From assembly GCF_017168335.1 (NCBI RefSeq), contig NZ_JABFAU010000011.1, forward strand, positions 389,585 through 453,584: 64,000 bases of DNA. Reading direction: 5' to 3'. Within the stretch, counting starts at the first letter, position 1, and every line of letters starts with the position of its first letter. Shown piece by piece: positions 40,414 through 50,318 of the stretch. The notes under the pieces are model-generated. The model ran no database searches. It saw only the letters and a list, made by a program, of their open reading frames with translations, and had not been told where the DNA came from. A program made the translations under genes and the position numbers. This DNA is from Rhodococcus sp. KRD162. Its GTDB lineage: Bacteria > Actinomycetota > Actinomycetes > Mycobacteriales > Mycobacteriaceae.

Positions 40414-42325
40414 CTCAGCGCTCGCCGACTTCCTCGGCGCGCACCCACCGTTCCAAGGAGCGCCACCCGCGGCGCTGACCGAGATCGCCGCGGCGGCCGT
40501 CGAGCACGAATATGCCAGTGGTGCATGGGTTGTGGGTCCGGGACGAGCGACCGAGCAGACCGCAACCGACACAGTGTTCATGGTGCGCACCGGACGAGTG
40601 GTGATTTTGCACCCGGACCACGCCCAGCCCGCCGAGGTACCGATCGACACCATCGGAGTCGGTGGGGTGTTCGGATTTTCGGCGCTGCTCTCGGGCGGCA
40701 CCGTCGAATTCGGTGTGCGGGCAATCGAACCGAGCGTCGTACTCGAGCTGCCCGGCGAGCTGAGTCGACCGTGGTTCGCGACGCCGACCGGGCTGGCGTT
40801 TCTGGCCGATGCCGTCACGTCCGCTTCCGCGCACCGGGCCGGACCGCGGGAAGGCACTGCCGGCCGCACCGTCGGCGAATTGATCTCTGCCCCTGCTGTG
40901 TTCACGACCGTCGGCACCACCGTACGAGACGCGGTTCGACACATGACCGAGCAGGGCAGTTCGTACGTTCTGATTCCGCTGCGAGGTTCGCGGCATGCGA
41001 TCTTCACCGACCGTGATCTCAGAGTGCGCGTGGTGGCCGCCGGGGTCGGCATCGACACCCCGATCGAACGGGTGATGACCTCGCCCGCCGAGACCGTCAC
41101 TGCGGACCGTCTCGCAGGCACTGTACTGATGGACATGCTCGAACGTGGACTGCGGCATATGCCGGTGGTGTCGAGCCGCGGTGAGATACTCGGCGTCGTC
41201 GACGATTCCGACCTGTACGCCGCGTCCACCAGGCGAAGTTTCGTGGTCCGTCGAGCTGTGATGTCGGCGTCGACCCCCGCCGAACTCGCCGAGGTGGGAA
41301 AGCTCGTGCCGGGCCTCGTTGTGGACCTGTTCCGAGGTGGGACCGACGCCATGGCAGTCAGTGCAATCCTGTCGGTGGTGGCGGACAGTCTCGTGCGTCG
41401 AGCCGTCGAGATCGAGTGGTCGGCTCGGCCGGAGGTACCGCGCAACAACGTCGCCTGGATAACTCTCGGCAGCGTCGCGCGTCGAGAAGCGATGCCGTCC
41501 TCCGATATCGACAGCGCTTTGAGCTGGTTGGATGCCACGGCCGACCCCGATTCGACTGGACAGTCGGATGCGATGCCGAGAACCCGCGACGAAGCACTGA
41601 TGGAGTTGGCCGTCCGAGTGCACGCAGATCTCGACGGTGCCGGACTGCCCTCGGACACCAATGGTGCGGTGGCGAGTTCGCCGCGCTTCGCGCGCTCGGC
41701 ACGGCAGTGGGAATCCGCCGCCGAGCACTGGCTCAGCAACCCCTTCGGCGACCGTGGCAATCCGGCAGGGGATTCCGGTCTCATCATGTCCTCGCTGATG
41801 ATCGACGGCAGGGTGGTCTGGGGACCGAGTGAACTGCACACCGTCCCCGAGGCCTACCGTCGACAACTGGTCGATCACCCCGACGCGCTGCGGTTGCAAC
41901 TGCGTGAGGCACTCGCCGGACGAGCCCGGCTGCGCTCACTTCGAGATGTGCTGGCTCGCAGAGGCGGCACCTTCGACCTCAAGGCCCACGCGCTGACCCC
42001 CATCGTCAACCTCGCTCGCTGGGGTGGACTGTCGGTCGGGATCGGGTCGTCCTCGACCCCTGCGCGACTGGAGGCGGCGTCGGGCAACGGCCTGCTCTCC
42101 GAACGCGATGTCGCCACACTGACCGAGGTGTTCGCACTGTTGCAGCGTCTTCGTCTGTCGCATCAGGTGAACCAGCTCGTGGCGGGCCATCGACCCGGAG
42201 ACGTGTTGATCATGGCGGAGCTGTCCCCGCTCGAACGGAGCATGCTCACCGATGGCGTCCGAGAGATTGCCGCAGTCCAACGCCGCGTCGGGTATCTGGC
42301 GGCAAACGTCGGCGTGCATCGTTGA
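40403..42325 (+). CDS. Cyclic-nucleotide-binding / CBS / DUF294 nucleotidyltransferase-like protein
   Basis: 640 residues, GTG start inside the end of the GMC gene. Domain order: a cNMP-binding-like barrel (~10-125), a CBS pair (~150-275, with Val-Gly-Glu-Leu-Ile and Ile-Phe-Thr-Asp-Arg-Asp-Leu motifs), a DUF294 putative nucleotidyltransferase (~310-450, with Ile-Thr-Leu-Gly-Ser-Val-Ala-Arg-Arg-Glu and a Ser-Asp-Ile-Asp), and a helical DUF294_C (~480-630). GlnD-like proteins of this type are taken to sense adenine nucleotides and signal. The overlap implies translational coupling to the GMC gene; a regulatory role for the pathway is inferred. Confidence 0.88.
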   Translation: MADSSALADFLGAHPPFQGAPPAALTEIAAAAVEHEYASGAWVVGPGRATEQTATDTVFMVRTGRVVILHPDHAQPAEVPIDTIGVGGVFGFSALLSGGTVEFGVRAIEPSVVLELPGELSRPWFATPTGLAFLADAVTSASAHRAGPREGTAGRTVGELISAPAVFTTVGTTVRDAVRHMTEQGSSYVLIPLRGSRHAIFTDRDLRVRVVAAGVGIDTPIERVMTSPAETVTADRLAGTVLMDMLERGLRHMPVVSSRGEILGVVDDSDLYAASTRRSFVVRRAVMSASTPAELAEVGKLVPGLVVDLFRGGTDAMAVSAILSVVADSLVRRAVEIEWSARPEVPRNNVAWITLGSVARREAMPSSDIDSALSWLDATADPDSTGQSDAMPRTRDEALMELAVRVHADLDGAGLPSDTNGAVASSPRFARSARQWESAAEHWLSNPFGDRGNPAGDSGLIMSSLMIDGRVVWGPSELHTVPEAYRRQLVDHPDALRLQLREALAGRARLRSLRDVLARRGGTFDLKAHALTPIVNLARWGGLSVGIGSSSTPARLEAASGNGLLSERDVATLTEVFALLQRLRLSHQVNQLVAGHRPGDVLIMAELSPLERSMLTDGVREIAAVQRRVGYLAANVGVHR

Positions 42326-42349
42326 GCGCGAACGACCAGACTGTGTGCC

Positions 42350-45028
42350 GTGACCACCAACCCCGTGACCGTTCCCACCCCGTCCACCGTCGAACACACT
42401 CGGTTGGCAGAATCGCCCGGAGTCAGCGGCCCGTGGCGTCAGTGGGGTCCGTACCTGGCGGGACGTCAGTGGGGCACGGTGCGCGAGGACTACTCCGAGG
42501 ACGGCAACGCCTGGGCGTCGTTCCCGTTCGATCAGGCCCACAAGCGGGCATACCGCTGGGGTGAGGACGGCATCGGCGGAATCTGCGACCGCTTCGGGTT
42601 CCTCAACTTCTCGTTCGCACTGTGGAACCGCAAGGATCCGATCCTCAAGGAACGACTGTTCGGCCTCGCCAACGAGGAGGGCAATCACGGTGAGGACGTC
42701 AAGGAGTACTTCTGGGCGGTCGATGGAACGCCGACGCACAGCTGGATGCAGTGGCTCTACCGCTATCCGCACGCAGAGTATCCCTACGCTCATCTGCGCG
42801 AGGAGAACGCCCGACGTGGGCGTGACGACCGCGAATACGAGCTGGCCGACACGGGCATCCTCGACGAGAACCGGTTCTTCGACGTTCAGGTCACTTACGC
42901 GAAAGCCTCACCCGACGACATCTGCATCACCATCTCCATCACCAACCACGGCCCCGAGGCGGCATCGGTGGACCTTCTGCCGCACCTGTGGTTGCGCAAC
43001 ACCTGGTCCTGGGGACGCGACGAGCGCGGCGGAAAATTGACGCAGCTCAGTCCGCCGGACCTCGTGGCAGGTGGTCTCGAAGCCATCGCCGTCGACCACG
43101 GATTTCTCGGTCGCTACTACCTCAGCGCCCAAGGAACACCGGCAGTTCTGTTCTGTGACAACGAAACCAATGCCGAAGCCCTGTGGGGGCAGGAGAACAT
43201 CTCGGCCTACCCGAAGGACGGCATCGGCCGCCGAGTCGTCGACGGCGATCTCGATGCGGTCAACCCCGAGCAGACCGGGACGAAGGCCGCCTTCTGGTAT
43301 CGCTTCGACGACATCGCCCCCGGTGCAACGGAATCGGTCCAACTGCGGTTGTCGCCCAACCGGCCGGACGAGCAGACCTTCGGGGCCGGATTCGACGCCG
43401 TCAACGTCGACCGTCGGGCCGAGGCCGACGAGTTCTACGGCGCGGTGATCGGTGCCGACCTCACCGAGGCCGATCGGCACGTGGCGCGGCGCGCCTACGC
43501 CGGACTGTTGTGGACCAAGCAGCTCTATCGCTACGACGTAGACCAGTGGATCGAGGGTGACAAGGTCGGTGCGCCGACCCCGGAATCGAGGCAGGATCCG
43601 GGCGGGCGGAACGCGCACTGGCGGCATTTGGCGCTGGCCGACGTGATTTCCATGCCCGACGAGTGGGAGTACCCGTGGTTCGCGGCCTGGGACTTGGCCT
43701 TTCACACGATTCCACTGGCACACGTCGATGCCGATTTCGCCAAGGAACAACTGGTACTCATGTGCCGGGAATGGGCCATGCACCCCAACGGCCAACTGCC
43801 CGCGTACGAGTGGGAGTTCGGTGACGTCAATCCGCCCGTGCACGCGTGGGCGGCATGGCACGTCTATCGCATCGACGGGTATCGGGATCGCGAGTTCCTG
43901 GTGCGGGTGTTCACCAAGCTGCTGCTCAACTTCGCCTGGTGGGTCAACCGCAAGGACTCCGAGGGCTCGAACATCTTCGAGGGCGGCTTTCTCGGCATGG
44001 ACAACATCGGATTGTTCAACCGGTCCGCGCCGCTGCCTCCCGGATTCCGGCTCGAGCAGTCCGATGCAACGAGTTGGATGGCGTTCTACTGCCAGCAGAT
44101 GTTCAAGATCGCCCTGGAACTCGCCCGCCACGACAGCGCCTGGGACGACGTCGCGACCAAGTTCTTCTCGCACTTCCTCTCGATCGCGAAGGCCGTCAAT
44201 TCGTTCGGTTCGCGGCACATTTCGCTGTGGCACGAGGAAGACGGGTTCTTCTACGACGTCCTGGTTCAGCCGGAGGGCGATGCCGTCCCGATGCGGGTTC
44301 GATCCATGGTGGGACTGCTGCCGATTCTCGGTGCCACCGAGATCCCGCCGTGGGTGGAGAAGGAGTGCCCCGACCTCGCGGCACGGCTGCGGTGGGTGCA
44401 GCACCGGCGGCCGGACATGGTCAGCCCGCTGCTGGCGCGGCGTGAGGGCAACGAGGTTCGGATGTTGCTCACGCTCGTTCAGCCGGAGCGACTCAAGCGG
44501 ATCCTGGCGAGAATGTTCGACTCCGAGGAGTTCTTGTCGGAGTTCGGAATTCGCTCGCTCTCCGCCTCGTATCGCGAACCGGTGACCTTCGACGTCGACG
44601 GCAGGAGCATGTCCATCGAATACGAGCCGGGGGAGTCGCGCACCGGAATGTTCGGTGGAAACTCCAACTGGCGCGGGCCGGTGTGGTTCCCGGTGAACGT
44701 GCTGTTGGCCGACAAACTTCGCGCCTACGGCCGGTACTACGGCGACTCGTTCACCATCGAAATCCCCACCGGTTCGGGAAATCATCGCACCCTCACCGAC
44801 GCCGCTGATCTGATCGACAACGGTCTCGCGGGACTGTTTCGGCCGGTCGACGGCAAGCGGCCGGCCGACGGCGATCGCATCGAATCCAGCCTCGACCCAC
44901 TGTGGAGCGAGCATCCCAGTTTCAACGAGTACTTCGACGGCGACACCGGTGAGGGACTCGGGGCCACCCACCAGACCGGCTGGACGGCATTGGTTGCGCA
45001 CCTGCTCAGGCCGCGTCTGCCGTTGTGA
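42350..45028 (+). CDS. GH63-type glycoside hydrolase (glucosidase-like)
   Basis: 892 residues, cytoplasmic, no signal peptide. Sequence features of the GH63/MGH-like group: Trp-Gly-Glu-Asp-Gly-Ile-Gly-Gly near the start, Glu-Tyr-Pro-Trp-Phe-Ala-Ala-Trp-Asp-Leu-Ala-Phe-His-Thr mid-protein, Gln-Leu-Pro-Ala-Tyr-Glu-Trp-Glu-Phe, Asn-Trp-Arg-Gly-Pro-Val-Trp-Phe-Pro and a C-terminal His-Gln-Thr-Gly-Trp-Thr. GH63 enzymes are inverting alpha-glucosidases with two acidic catalytic residues; mycobacteria use one for glucosylglycerate. The exact substrate here is not known. It follows the cNMP/CBS gene by 24 bases, though no choline role is obvious. GTG start. Confidence 0.82.
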   Translation: MTTNPVTVPTPSTVEHTRLAESPGVSGPWRQWGPYLAGRQWGTVREDYSEDGNAWASFPFDQAHKRAYRWGEDGIGGICDRFGFLNFSFALWNRKDPILKERLFGLANEEGNHGEDVKEYFWAVDGTPTHSWMQWLYRYPHAEYPYAHLREENARRGRDDREYELADTGILDENRFFDVQVTYAKASPDDICITISITNHGPEAASVDLLPHLWLRNTWSWGRDERGGKLTQLSPPDLVAGGLEAIAVDHGFLGRYYLSAQGTPAVLFCDNETNAEALWGQENISAYPKDGIGRRVVDGDLDAVNPEQTGTKAAFWYRFDDIAPGATESVQLRLSPNRPDEQTFGAGFDAVNVDRRAEADEFYGAVIGADLTEADRHVARRAYAGLLWTKQLYRYDVDQWIEGDKVGAPTPESRQDPGGRNAHWRHLALADVISMPDEWEYPWFAAWDLAFHTIPLAHVDADFAKEQLVLMCREWAMHPNGQLPAYEWEFGDVNPPVHAWAAWHVYRIDGYRDREFLVRVFTKLLLNFAWWVNRKDSEGSNIFEGGFLGMDNIGLFNRSAPLPPGFRLEQSDATSWMAFYCQQMFKIALELARHDSAWDDVATKFFSHFLSIAKAVNSFGSRHISLWHEEDGFFYDVLVQPEGDAVPMRVRSMVGLLPILGATEIPPWVEKECPDLAARLRWVQHRRPDMVSPLLARREGNEVRMLLTLVQPERLKRILARMFDSEEFLSEFGIRSLSASYREPVTFDVDGRSMSIEYEPGESRTGMFGGNSNWRGPVWFPVNVLLADKLRAYGRYYGDSFTIEIPTGSGNHRTLTDAADLIDNGLAGLFRPVDGKRPADGDRIESSLDPLWSEHPSFNEYFDGDTGEGLGATHQTGWTALVAHLLRPRLPL

Positions 45029-45040
45029 GGGCCTGCGGCC

Positions 45041-45086
45041 CATGTGCGTGGAAATTCGTAGTGGGCTACGAATTTCCACGCACATG
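45041..45086. repeat. Perfect 21-bp inverted repeat between genes
   Basis: Arms of 21 bases (45041-45061 and 45066-45086) are exact reverse complements with a 4-base loop TGGG. It lies 12 bases after the GH63 stop and 25 bases before the alcohol dehydrogenase start. As RNA it would form a very stable hairpin, but without a U tract it is not a classical terminator. Confidence 0.85.
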
Positions 45087-45111
45087 CGGCGGAGCCGCAT
45101 AGTCTGGCAGG

Positions 45112-46218
45112 ATGAAGATTCGCGGCGCTGTACTCGAAGAAATCGGCCGATCTCGTCCCTTCGCCGACTCGCATCCCATCACCGTCTCCGATCTCGAACT
45201 CGGCTCGCCGGGCGACGGGGAACTGCTGATCAGGATCGAAGCCGCGGGACTGTGCCACTCGGACCTGTCGGTGGTCGACGGCAACCGTGTCCGCCCGGTT
45301 CCGATGCTGCTCGGCCACGAGGCAGCAGGCAGGGTCGAAGAAGTCGGGTCGGGTGTCGACGACATCGCGGTCGGTACTCGCGTCGTCATGACGTTCCTGC
45401 CGCGATGCGGCGACTGCGCCGGATGCGCCACCGACGGCCAGATGCCCTGTGTTGTCGGTAGTGCGTCGAACAATGCAGGAACGCTGCTCGGCGGCGGCAT
45501 CAAACTGCACCGCGACGGTGCCGAGATCAAGCATCACCTCGGGGTCTCCGGATTCGCCACCCATGCGGTAGTGAGCCGACAGTCGATCGTCCCGGTCGAG
45601 GACGACATCCCAGCCGACATCGCAGCCGTCCTGGGGTGCGCAGTGTTGACCGGTGGTGGCGCGGTACTCAACGCCGGGACCCCGAAGCCCGGACAGTCGG
45701 TCATGGTCGTCGGCCTCGGCGGCGTCGGCATGGCAGCGGTGCTGACGGCAGTATCGATCGGTGCAGGTGAGGTGATCGGTGTCGACGGCGTCCCGGACAA
45801 GCTCGCCACCGCGACCGATCTGGGCGCAACGCAGGTCTACTCGCCGGCCGAGCTCGCCGAGAAAGGCATCAAAGCCGATATCGTGATCGAGGCCGCAGGC
45901 AACGCCCGAGCCTTCGAGACCGCCGTTGCTGCAACCGCGCCCGGCGGAAAGACCATCACCGTCGGCCTCCCCGCACCCGACGCGCGGTCGTCCATCTCGC
46001 CCCTGGGCCTGGTTGCCGAAGCCCGCACGATCATCGGCAGCTACCTGGGCTCGGCCGTACCGGCGCGCGACATCCCGACGTACGCCCAGATGTGGCGTGA
46101 GGGACGACTTCCCGTCGAGAAGTTGATCTCCTCTCGCATCACGCTGGACGAGATCAACCGCGGCATGGACGAATTGGCCGACGGCAACGCGATCCGTCAG
46201 GTCATCGTCTTCGACTGA
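45112..46218 (+). CDS. Zinc-dependent alcohol dehydrogenase
   Basis: 368 residues, medium-chain dehydrogenase. Catalytic zinc ligands: Cys in Gly-Leu-Cys-His-Ser-Asp (~46) and His in Gly-His-Glu-Ala-Ala-Gly (~66). Structural zinc set Cys-Gly-Asp-Cys-Ala-Gly-Cys, then Cys eight residues on (~101-115). NAD-binding motif Gly-Leu-Gly-Gly-Val-Gly (~195-200). It oxidises primary alcohols or reduces aldehydes; the class-III-like sequence also allows formaldehyde-type substrates. It stands alone after an unusual palindrome. The ABC ATPase gene on its right is convergent. Confidence 0.9.
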   Translation: MKIRGAVLEEIGRSRPFADSHPITVSDLELGSPGDGELLIRIEAAGLCHSDLSVVDGNRVRPVPMLLGHEAAGRVEEVGSGVDDIAVGTRVVMTFLPRCGDCAGCATDGQMPCVVGSASNNAGTLLGGGIKLHRDGAEIKHHLGVSGFATHAVVSRQSIVPVEDDIPADIAAVLGCAVLTGGGAVLNAGTPKPGQSVMVVGLGGVGMAAVLTAVSIGAGEVIGVDGVPDKLATATDLGATQVYSPAELAEKGIKADIVIEAAGNARAFETAVAATAPGGKTITVGLPAPDARSSISPLGLVAEARTIIGSYLGSAVPARDIPTYAQMWREGRLPVEKLISSRITLDEINRGMDELADGNAIRQVIVFD

Positions 46219-46222
46219 TGGG

Positions 46223-47011
46223 TCAGCTCGGGGAGGCCGTGGCCAGCCAACGGCCGCGCTGCTTGGTGATCTCGACGGGATGGTCGAAACAGGCGCTGAC
46301 GTTCTCGGTGGTCAGCACCGCATCCACGGTGCCCTGCGCCAGTACTCGTCCGTCTCGGATGAGAAGCGCATGGGTGGTCGAGACCGGGATTTCCTCGAGA
46401 TGATGAGTGACCAGAATGCTGGCCAGACTCGGGTGCTCGGATCGAAGCGAGTCCAGTGCGCTGAGGAGTTGTTCGCGGGCAGCGAGATCGAGACCGGTGG
46501 CGGGTTCGTCGAGCAGCAGCACCGCCGGGTCGGGGAGTAGGGCACGGGCGATGAGCGCTCGGCCACGTTCGCCCTGGGAGAGCGTGTGCCAGGACGCGTC
46601 GCTGCGGTGATCGACCCCGAGCGATGCGATGAGACGGTGAGCACGGGCGATCTGAGCCTCGGTGGCCGACCATCGCGGGATCAGGTCGGGTGTGTTGGTG
46701 AGTCCGGTCAGTACCACCTCGAACAGTGTCAGGGGTGCGTCGATCGTCAAGCGTGGATCGACATGACCGATGTGCGTTCGCAGTTCGCGCATGTCCACCC
46801 GTCCGAGGCGATGACCGAGCACGTGCACGACGCCGCGGGTGGGATGCACGACCGCGCCGAGCAGGCTCAGCAAAGTACTCTTGCCTGCGCCGTTGGCCCC
46901 GAGCAGCACCCAGTGTTCGCCCTCGTCGACCCGCATCGTCGCGTCGCTGAGCAGGTGACGGCCACCGCGGACGAGATCGACTCGGTCGGCGAAGAGGACG
47001 GTGGTGTTCAC
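46223..47011 (-). CDS. Stand-alone ABC transporter ATP-binding protein
   Basis: 262 residues from the GTG at 47011. Walker A Gly-Ala-Asn-Gly-Ala-Gly-Lys-Ser (~39-46), signature Leu-Ser-Gln-Gly-Glu-Arg-Gly, Walker B Leu-Leu-Leu-Asp-Glu-Pro, and His-His in the H-loop. No permease gene lies next to it, and the protein resembles the small ATPases (ModF/YbbL-type) found alone in mycobacteria. Function unknown. It converges with the alcohol dehydrogenase and diverges from dapB. Confidence 0.85.
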   Translation of the reverse strand: MNTTVLFADRVDLVRGGRHLLSDATMRVDEGEHWVLLGANGAGKSTLLSLLGAVVHPTRGVVHVLGHRLGRVDMRELRTHIGHVDPRLTIDAPLTLFEVVLTGLTNTPDLIPRWSATEAQIARAHRLIASLGVDHRSDASWHTLSQGERGRALIARALLPDPAVLLLDEPATGLDLAAREQLLSALDSLRSEHPSLASILVTHHLEEIPVSTTHALLIRDGRVLAQGTVDAVLTTENVSACFDHPVEITKQRGRWLATASPS

Positions 47012-47083
47012 CGGTCGACCGTAGCTGCCGGTGCGTGCCACCGGGAAAGTAGGCTTCGTGGTCGAAGGACCAGTGGACGATGA

Positions 47084-47863
<780 letters not shown>

Positions 47864-47874
47864 GCTGATCGACG

Positions 47875-48333
47875 GTGAACAAAGCGACCAAAGTCGTCGC
47901 CATCATCGCGGTGATGGTGCTGATCCTCGGTTTCTATTTCTTCCTGCTCGGTCAGCGCGGTGTGACGCTGATCCAGAGCGGAGGCGCGGCGAGCATCTCG
48001 CTGGGGATCGGGGTTCTGCTGCTGCCGATCATCGGACTGTGGATCGTGTGGGCGACGCTCAAAGCAGGATTCGACCATCAGCGGTTGGCGTCGCGCATAC
48101 GGGAGGAAGGTCTCGAACTCGACGTCGACGATCTCCCGCGGATGCCGTCGGGACGGATCGACCGCGATGCAGCCGACGAGCTGTTCCAACAGATCAAGGC
48201 CGAATGGGAGAAGGACCCGGACAACTGGCGAAGCTCGTACCGACTGGCTCGGGCCTACGACTATGCAGGCGACCGGGGACGCGCCCGCGAGACCATGAAA
48301 CGCGCAGTGGCACTCGAACAAGCAGAACGCTGA
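47875..48333 (+). CDS. Small membrane protein with cytoplasmic tail (Rv2772c-like position)
   Basis: 152 residues, two transmembrane helices (~5-28 and ~40-62), then a soluble region with a helical repeat-like end (Trp-Arg-Ser-Ser-Tyr-Arg-Leu-Ala-Arg-Ala-Tyr-Asp-Tyr-Ala) that resembles one TPR unit. It starts 12 bases after dapB and is followed 7 bases later by the flavodoxin-like gene, so all three are probably one operon. M. tuberculosis has a membrane protein at the same place beside dapB. Role unknown. Confidence 0.75.
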   Translation: MNKATKVVAIIAVMVLILGFYFFLLGQRGVTLIQSGGAASISLGIGVLLLPIIGLWIVWATLKAGFDHQRLASRIREEGLELDVDDLPRMPSGRIDRDAADELFQQIKAEWEKDPDNWRSSYRLARAYDYAGDRGRARETMKRAVALEQAER

Positions 48334-48339
48334 CAGCGC

Positions 48340-48792
48340 ATGAGGCGCACTCTGCTGGTGGTTCACCACACCCCGAGCCCACTCACCCGAGAGCTGCTCG
48401 AGGCCGTTCTTTCCGGTGCACGTGATCCCGAGATCAGCGGTGTGGACGTGCGTAGTGTGCCTGCCCTCGGTGCGACGATCCCGGATGTGCTCGGTGCCGA
48501 CGGCTTCCTCTTCGGCACGCCCGCGAACTTCGGCTACATGAGCGGGGCGTTGAAGCACTTCTTCGACACCGTGTACTACCCATGCCTCGACGCGGTCGCC
48601 GGAAAGCCCTACAGCGCATGGATTCACGGCAACAACGACACAGTGGGTGCCGGTCGCGCCCTCGAAAGCATCGCCGCGGGGTGGGGCCTGGCACAGGTGT
48701 TCGGCACGGTACGCCTCGCCGAGGGCGGCAGAGATGCTCGCGAGCGGTGCTACGAATTGGGCGGCACAGTGGCCGCGGGATTGTCCGACTGA
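48340..48792 (+). CDS. Flavodoxin-like NAD(P)H-dependent oxidoreductase family protein
   Basis: 150 residues with a flavodoxin fold: Leu-Leu-Val-Val-His-His-Thr-Pro-Ser (phosphate loop), Asp-Gly-Phe-Leu-Phe-Gly-Thr-Pro-Ala-Asn-Phe-Gly (FMN loop), and Trp-Ile-His-Gly-Asn-Asn-Asp. It should bind FMN and act as a small cytoplasmic reductase. It occupies the same position relative to dapB as the flavodoxin-like Rv2771c family. Third gene of the dapB operon. Confidence 0.8.
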   Translation: MRRTLLVVHHTPSPLTRELLEAVLSGARDPEISGVDVRSVPALGATIPDVLGADGFLFGTPANFGYMSGALKHFFDTVYYPCLDAVAGKPYSAWIHGNNDTVGAGRALESIAAGWGLAQVFGTVRLAEGGRDARERCYELGGTVAAGLSD

Positions 48793-48808
48793 CGGCCAAG
48801 ATCCGGGT

Positions 48809-49714
48809 ATGGATTGGGTCCGATATGACCGATTTCTTCCCGAGCGGTACCACTCGGCTTCTGCACACCGCCCGGAGCCGACCTACTGGACATGGAAAAA
48901 TACGAGTGTCCATATCGCGCGAGCGTCTAGACCCGAATCGAAGGTTCGGGTGATTGCAGTGCACGGTGCCGGGGGATATTCCGGACTGCTGTGGCCCTAC
49001 GCCGCTATCGCAGCGGCTGAGGGATTCGAGGTTCTGTGCCCCGATCTACCGTTGTACGGAGATACCGACGTTCCCGATCCCTCGGCAGTTCGCTACCGAG
49101 ACTGGATCGATCTCCTCTGTGACCTCGTCGTTGCGGAAAAGTCGAAGGACGACCGTCCTCTGATCCTTTTCGGCGCGAGCATGGGCGGGATGCTCGCCTA
49201 TGAGGTGGCGCACCGAACGGCACTGGTGGACCGGGTTGTTGCCACGTGCTTGCTCGATCCATCGGATCCGGACGCCCGTCGGGCAGCAGCTCGATTTGCG
49301 GTACTCGGCGGGCCTGCTCCATGGCTGCTGCGTGCGTGCGCGGTCCCGGCCGGTCGGGTTCGTGTTCCCGTCAGGTGGATGGCGGACATGGCGAACATGA
49401 GCCTGAATTGCGAACTGTCCACCCTGTGCGCCGGAGACACCAAGGGTGGAGGCGTACGGGTTCCCGTCGGTTTTCTCGCCGACTACTTCGGTTACGCGCA
49501 CGTCCGGCCGGAAAAGTACGATGGCCCACCGGTGTTGCTTGCCCATCCCGCCGAGGACCGATGGACGCCGCCGCACGTCAGTATCCGATTCCTGCAACGT
49601 ATCCGGGCAGAGACCGCGATCGTGATGCTCGACGGGTGCGGTCATCTGCCAGTGGAGGAACCGGGCCTGACGCAGCTGGCCGACGCGCTGAGATCTGTCC
49701 TGAAAGACTACTGA
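48809..49714 (+). CDS. Alpha/beta hydrolase
   Basis: 301 residues from the ATG at 48809 (17 bases after the previous stop). Fold landmarks: Val-His-Gly-Ala-Gly-Gly-Tyr-Ser (oxyanion side), the nucleophile elbow Gly-Ala-Ser-Met-Gly-Gly, a late Glu-Asp-Arg-Trp acid region, and the His in Cys-Gly-His-Leu-Pro. Complete triad likely. Cytoplasmic; substrate unknown. It may be a last member of the dapB operon or start its own unit. Confidence 0.85.
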   Translation: MDWVRYDRFLPERYHSASAHRPEPTYWTWKNTSVHIARASRPESKVRVIAVHGAGGYSGLLWPYAAIAAAEGFEVLCPDLPLYGDTDVPDPSAVRYRDWIDLLCDLVVAEKSKDDRPLILFGASMGGMLAYEVAHRTALVDRVVATCLLDPSDPDARRAAARFAVLGGPAPWLLRACAVPAGRVRVPVRWMADMANMSLNCELSTLCAGDTKGGGVRVPVGFLADYFGYAHVRPEKYDGPPVLLAHPAEDRWTPPHVSIRFLQRIRAETAIVMLDGCGHLPVEEPGLTQLADALRSVLKDY

Positions 49715-49715
49715 C

Positions 49716-50246
49716 TCAATCGGAATCAGCGGGGGAGTCCGGGCGCAGAATGTCATCGGCAGGGATCGGCAGTGGTATCTCGAGTAGACGCTCCGGCCAA
49801 CTCGGGTACGCGGGCCGGATCCAGACTCGATTGTCGTCGAGTTGGGTCATCAGTACCCGCCGCCATTGCCAATCATCCTGCGGTGCAATCAGATCGGTTT
49901 CCGGTGCGAGCGGCAACGGCGCTTTGGTCCAGTGCGGTGCCGACAGTGATGCCAGCCCACGCTCTTCGAGGTGAGCGACGGCTGTCTCGATCGGAACGCC
50001 CTGTGCAACAGTGATCCCAACGGGGTTGACGGCATCGACCAGATATCCTTCTTCTTGTTCGTCGAGCGGTGCCGATGCGTGCGATCGATGGGCCACGGTC
50101 CACCCGATCACCTCGCCGTCCGAGGCTCGCTTCACCGGCAATCTGCTGCGCCACCGCTCGATATCCACTGGCTCCAGAATACGCGCGCCTAGGATACGAA
50201 GCCGATGTTGTGAGTTCGGGGAAGAAACTATCCTGATTGTGAGCAA
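49716..50246 (-). CDS. Hypothetical soluble protein
   Basis: About 176 residues if a TTG at 50246 is used; upstream the open frame is Arg/Ala-rich and unlike protein, so the start is uncertain. The body is acidic with Trp-Arg-Ser-Arg-Leu-Pro, Gly-Glu-Val-Ile-Gly-Trp-Thr-Val, and a Trp-Arg-Arg-Val-Leu-Met-Thr region; it ends Pro-Ala-Asp-Ser-Asp. No domain is recognised. Convergent with the hydrolase, two bases apart, and divergent from the MFS transporter. Confidence 0.55.
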   Translation of the reverse strand: MLTIRIVSSPNSQHRLRILGARILEPVDIERWRSRLPVKRASDGEVIGWTVAHRSHASAPLDEQEEGYLVDAVNPVGITVAQGVPIETAVAHLEERGLASLSAPHWTKAPLPLAPETDLIAPQDDWQWRRVLMTQLDDNRVWIRPAYPSWPERLLEIPLPIPADDILRPDSPADSD

Positions 50247-50318
50247 GCAGGGTGGTTCTCGTGTTTGACTGCACGCAATAGTTGATCTTTCTACCGCTCT
50301 CGATTCCAAGGGATTTCG

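Noticed and set aside
40282-41899. Long minus-strand frames opposite the cNMP/CBS/DUF294 gene
   Set aside because: Ser/Thr/Arg-rich mirror frames without domains or ribosome binding sites.
42908-45100. 730-residue minus-strand frame across the GH63 gene
   Set aside because: Shadow of the high-GC plus-strand gene: rich in Arg, Val and Gly with no domain, while the plus strand shows full GH63 motifs.
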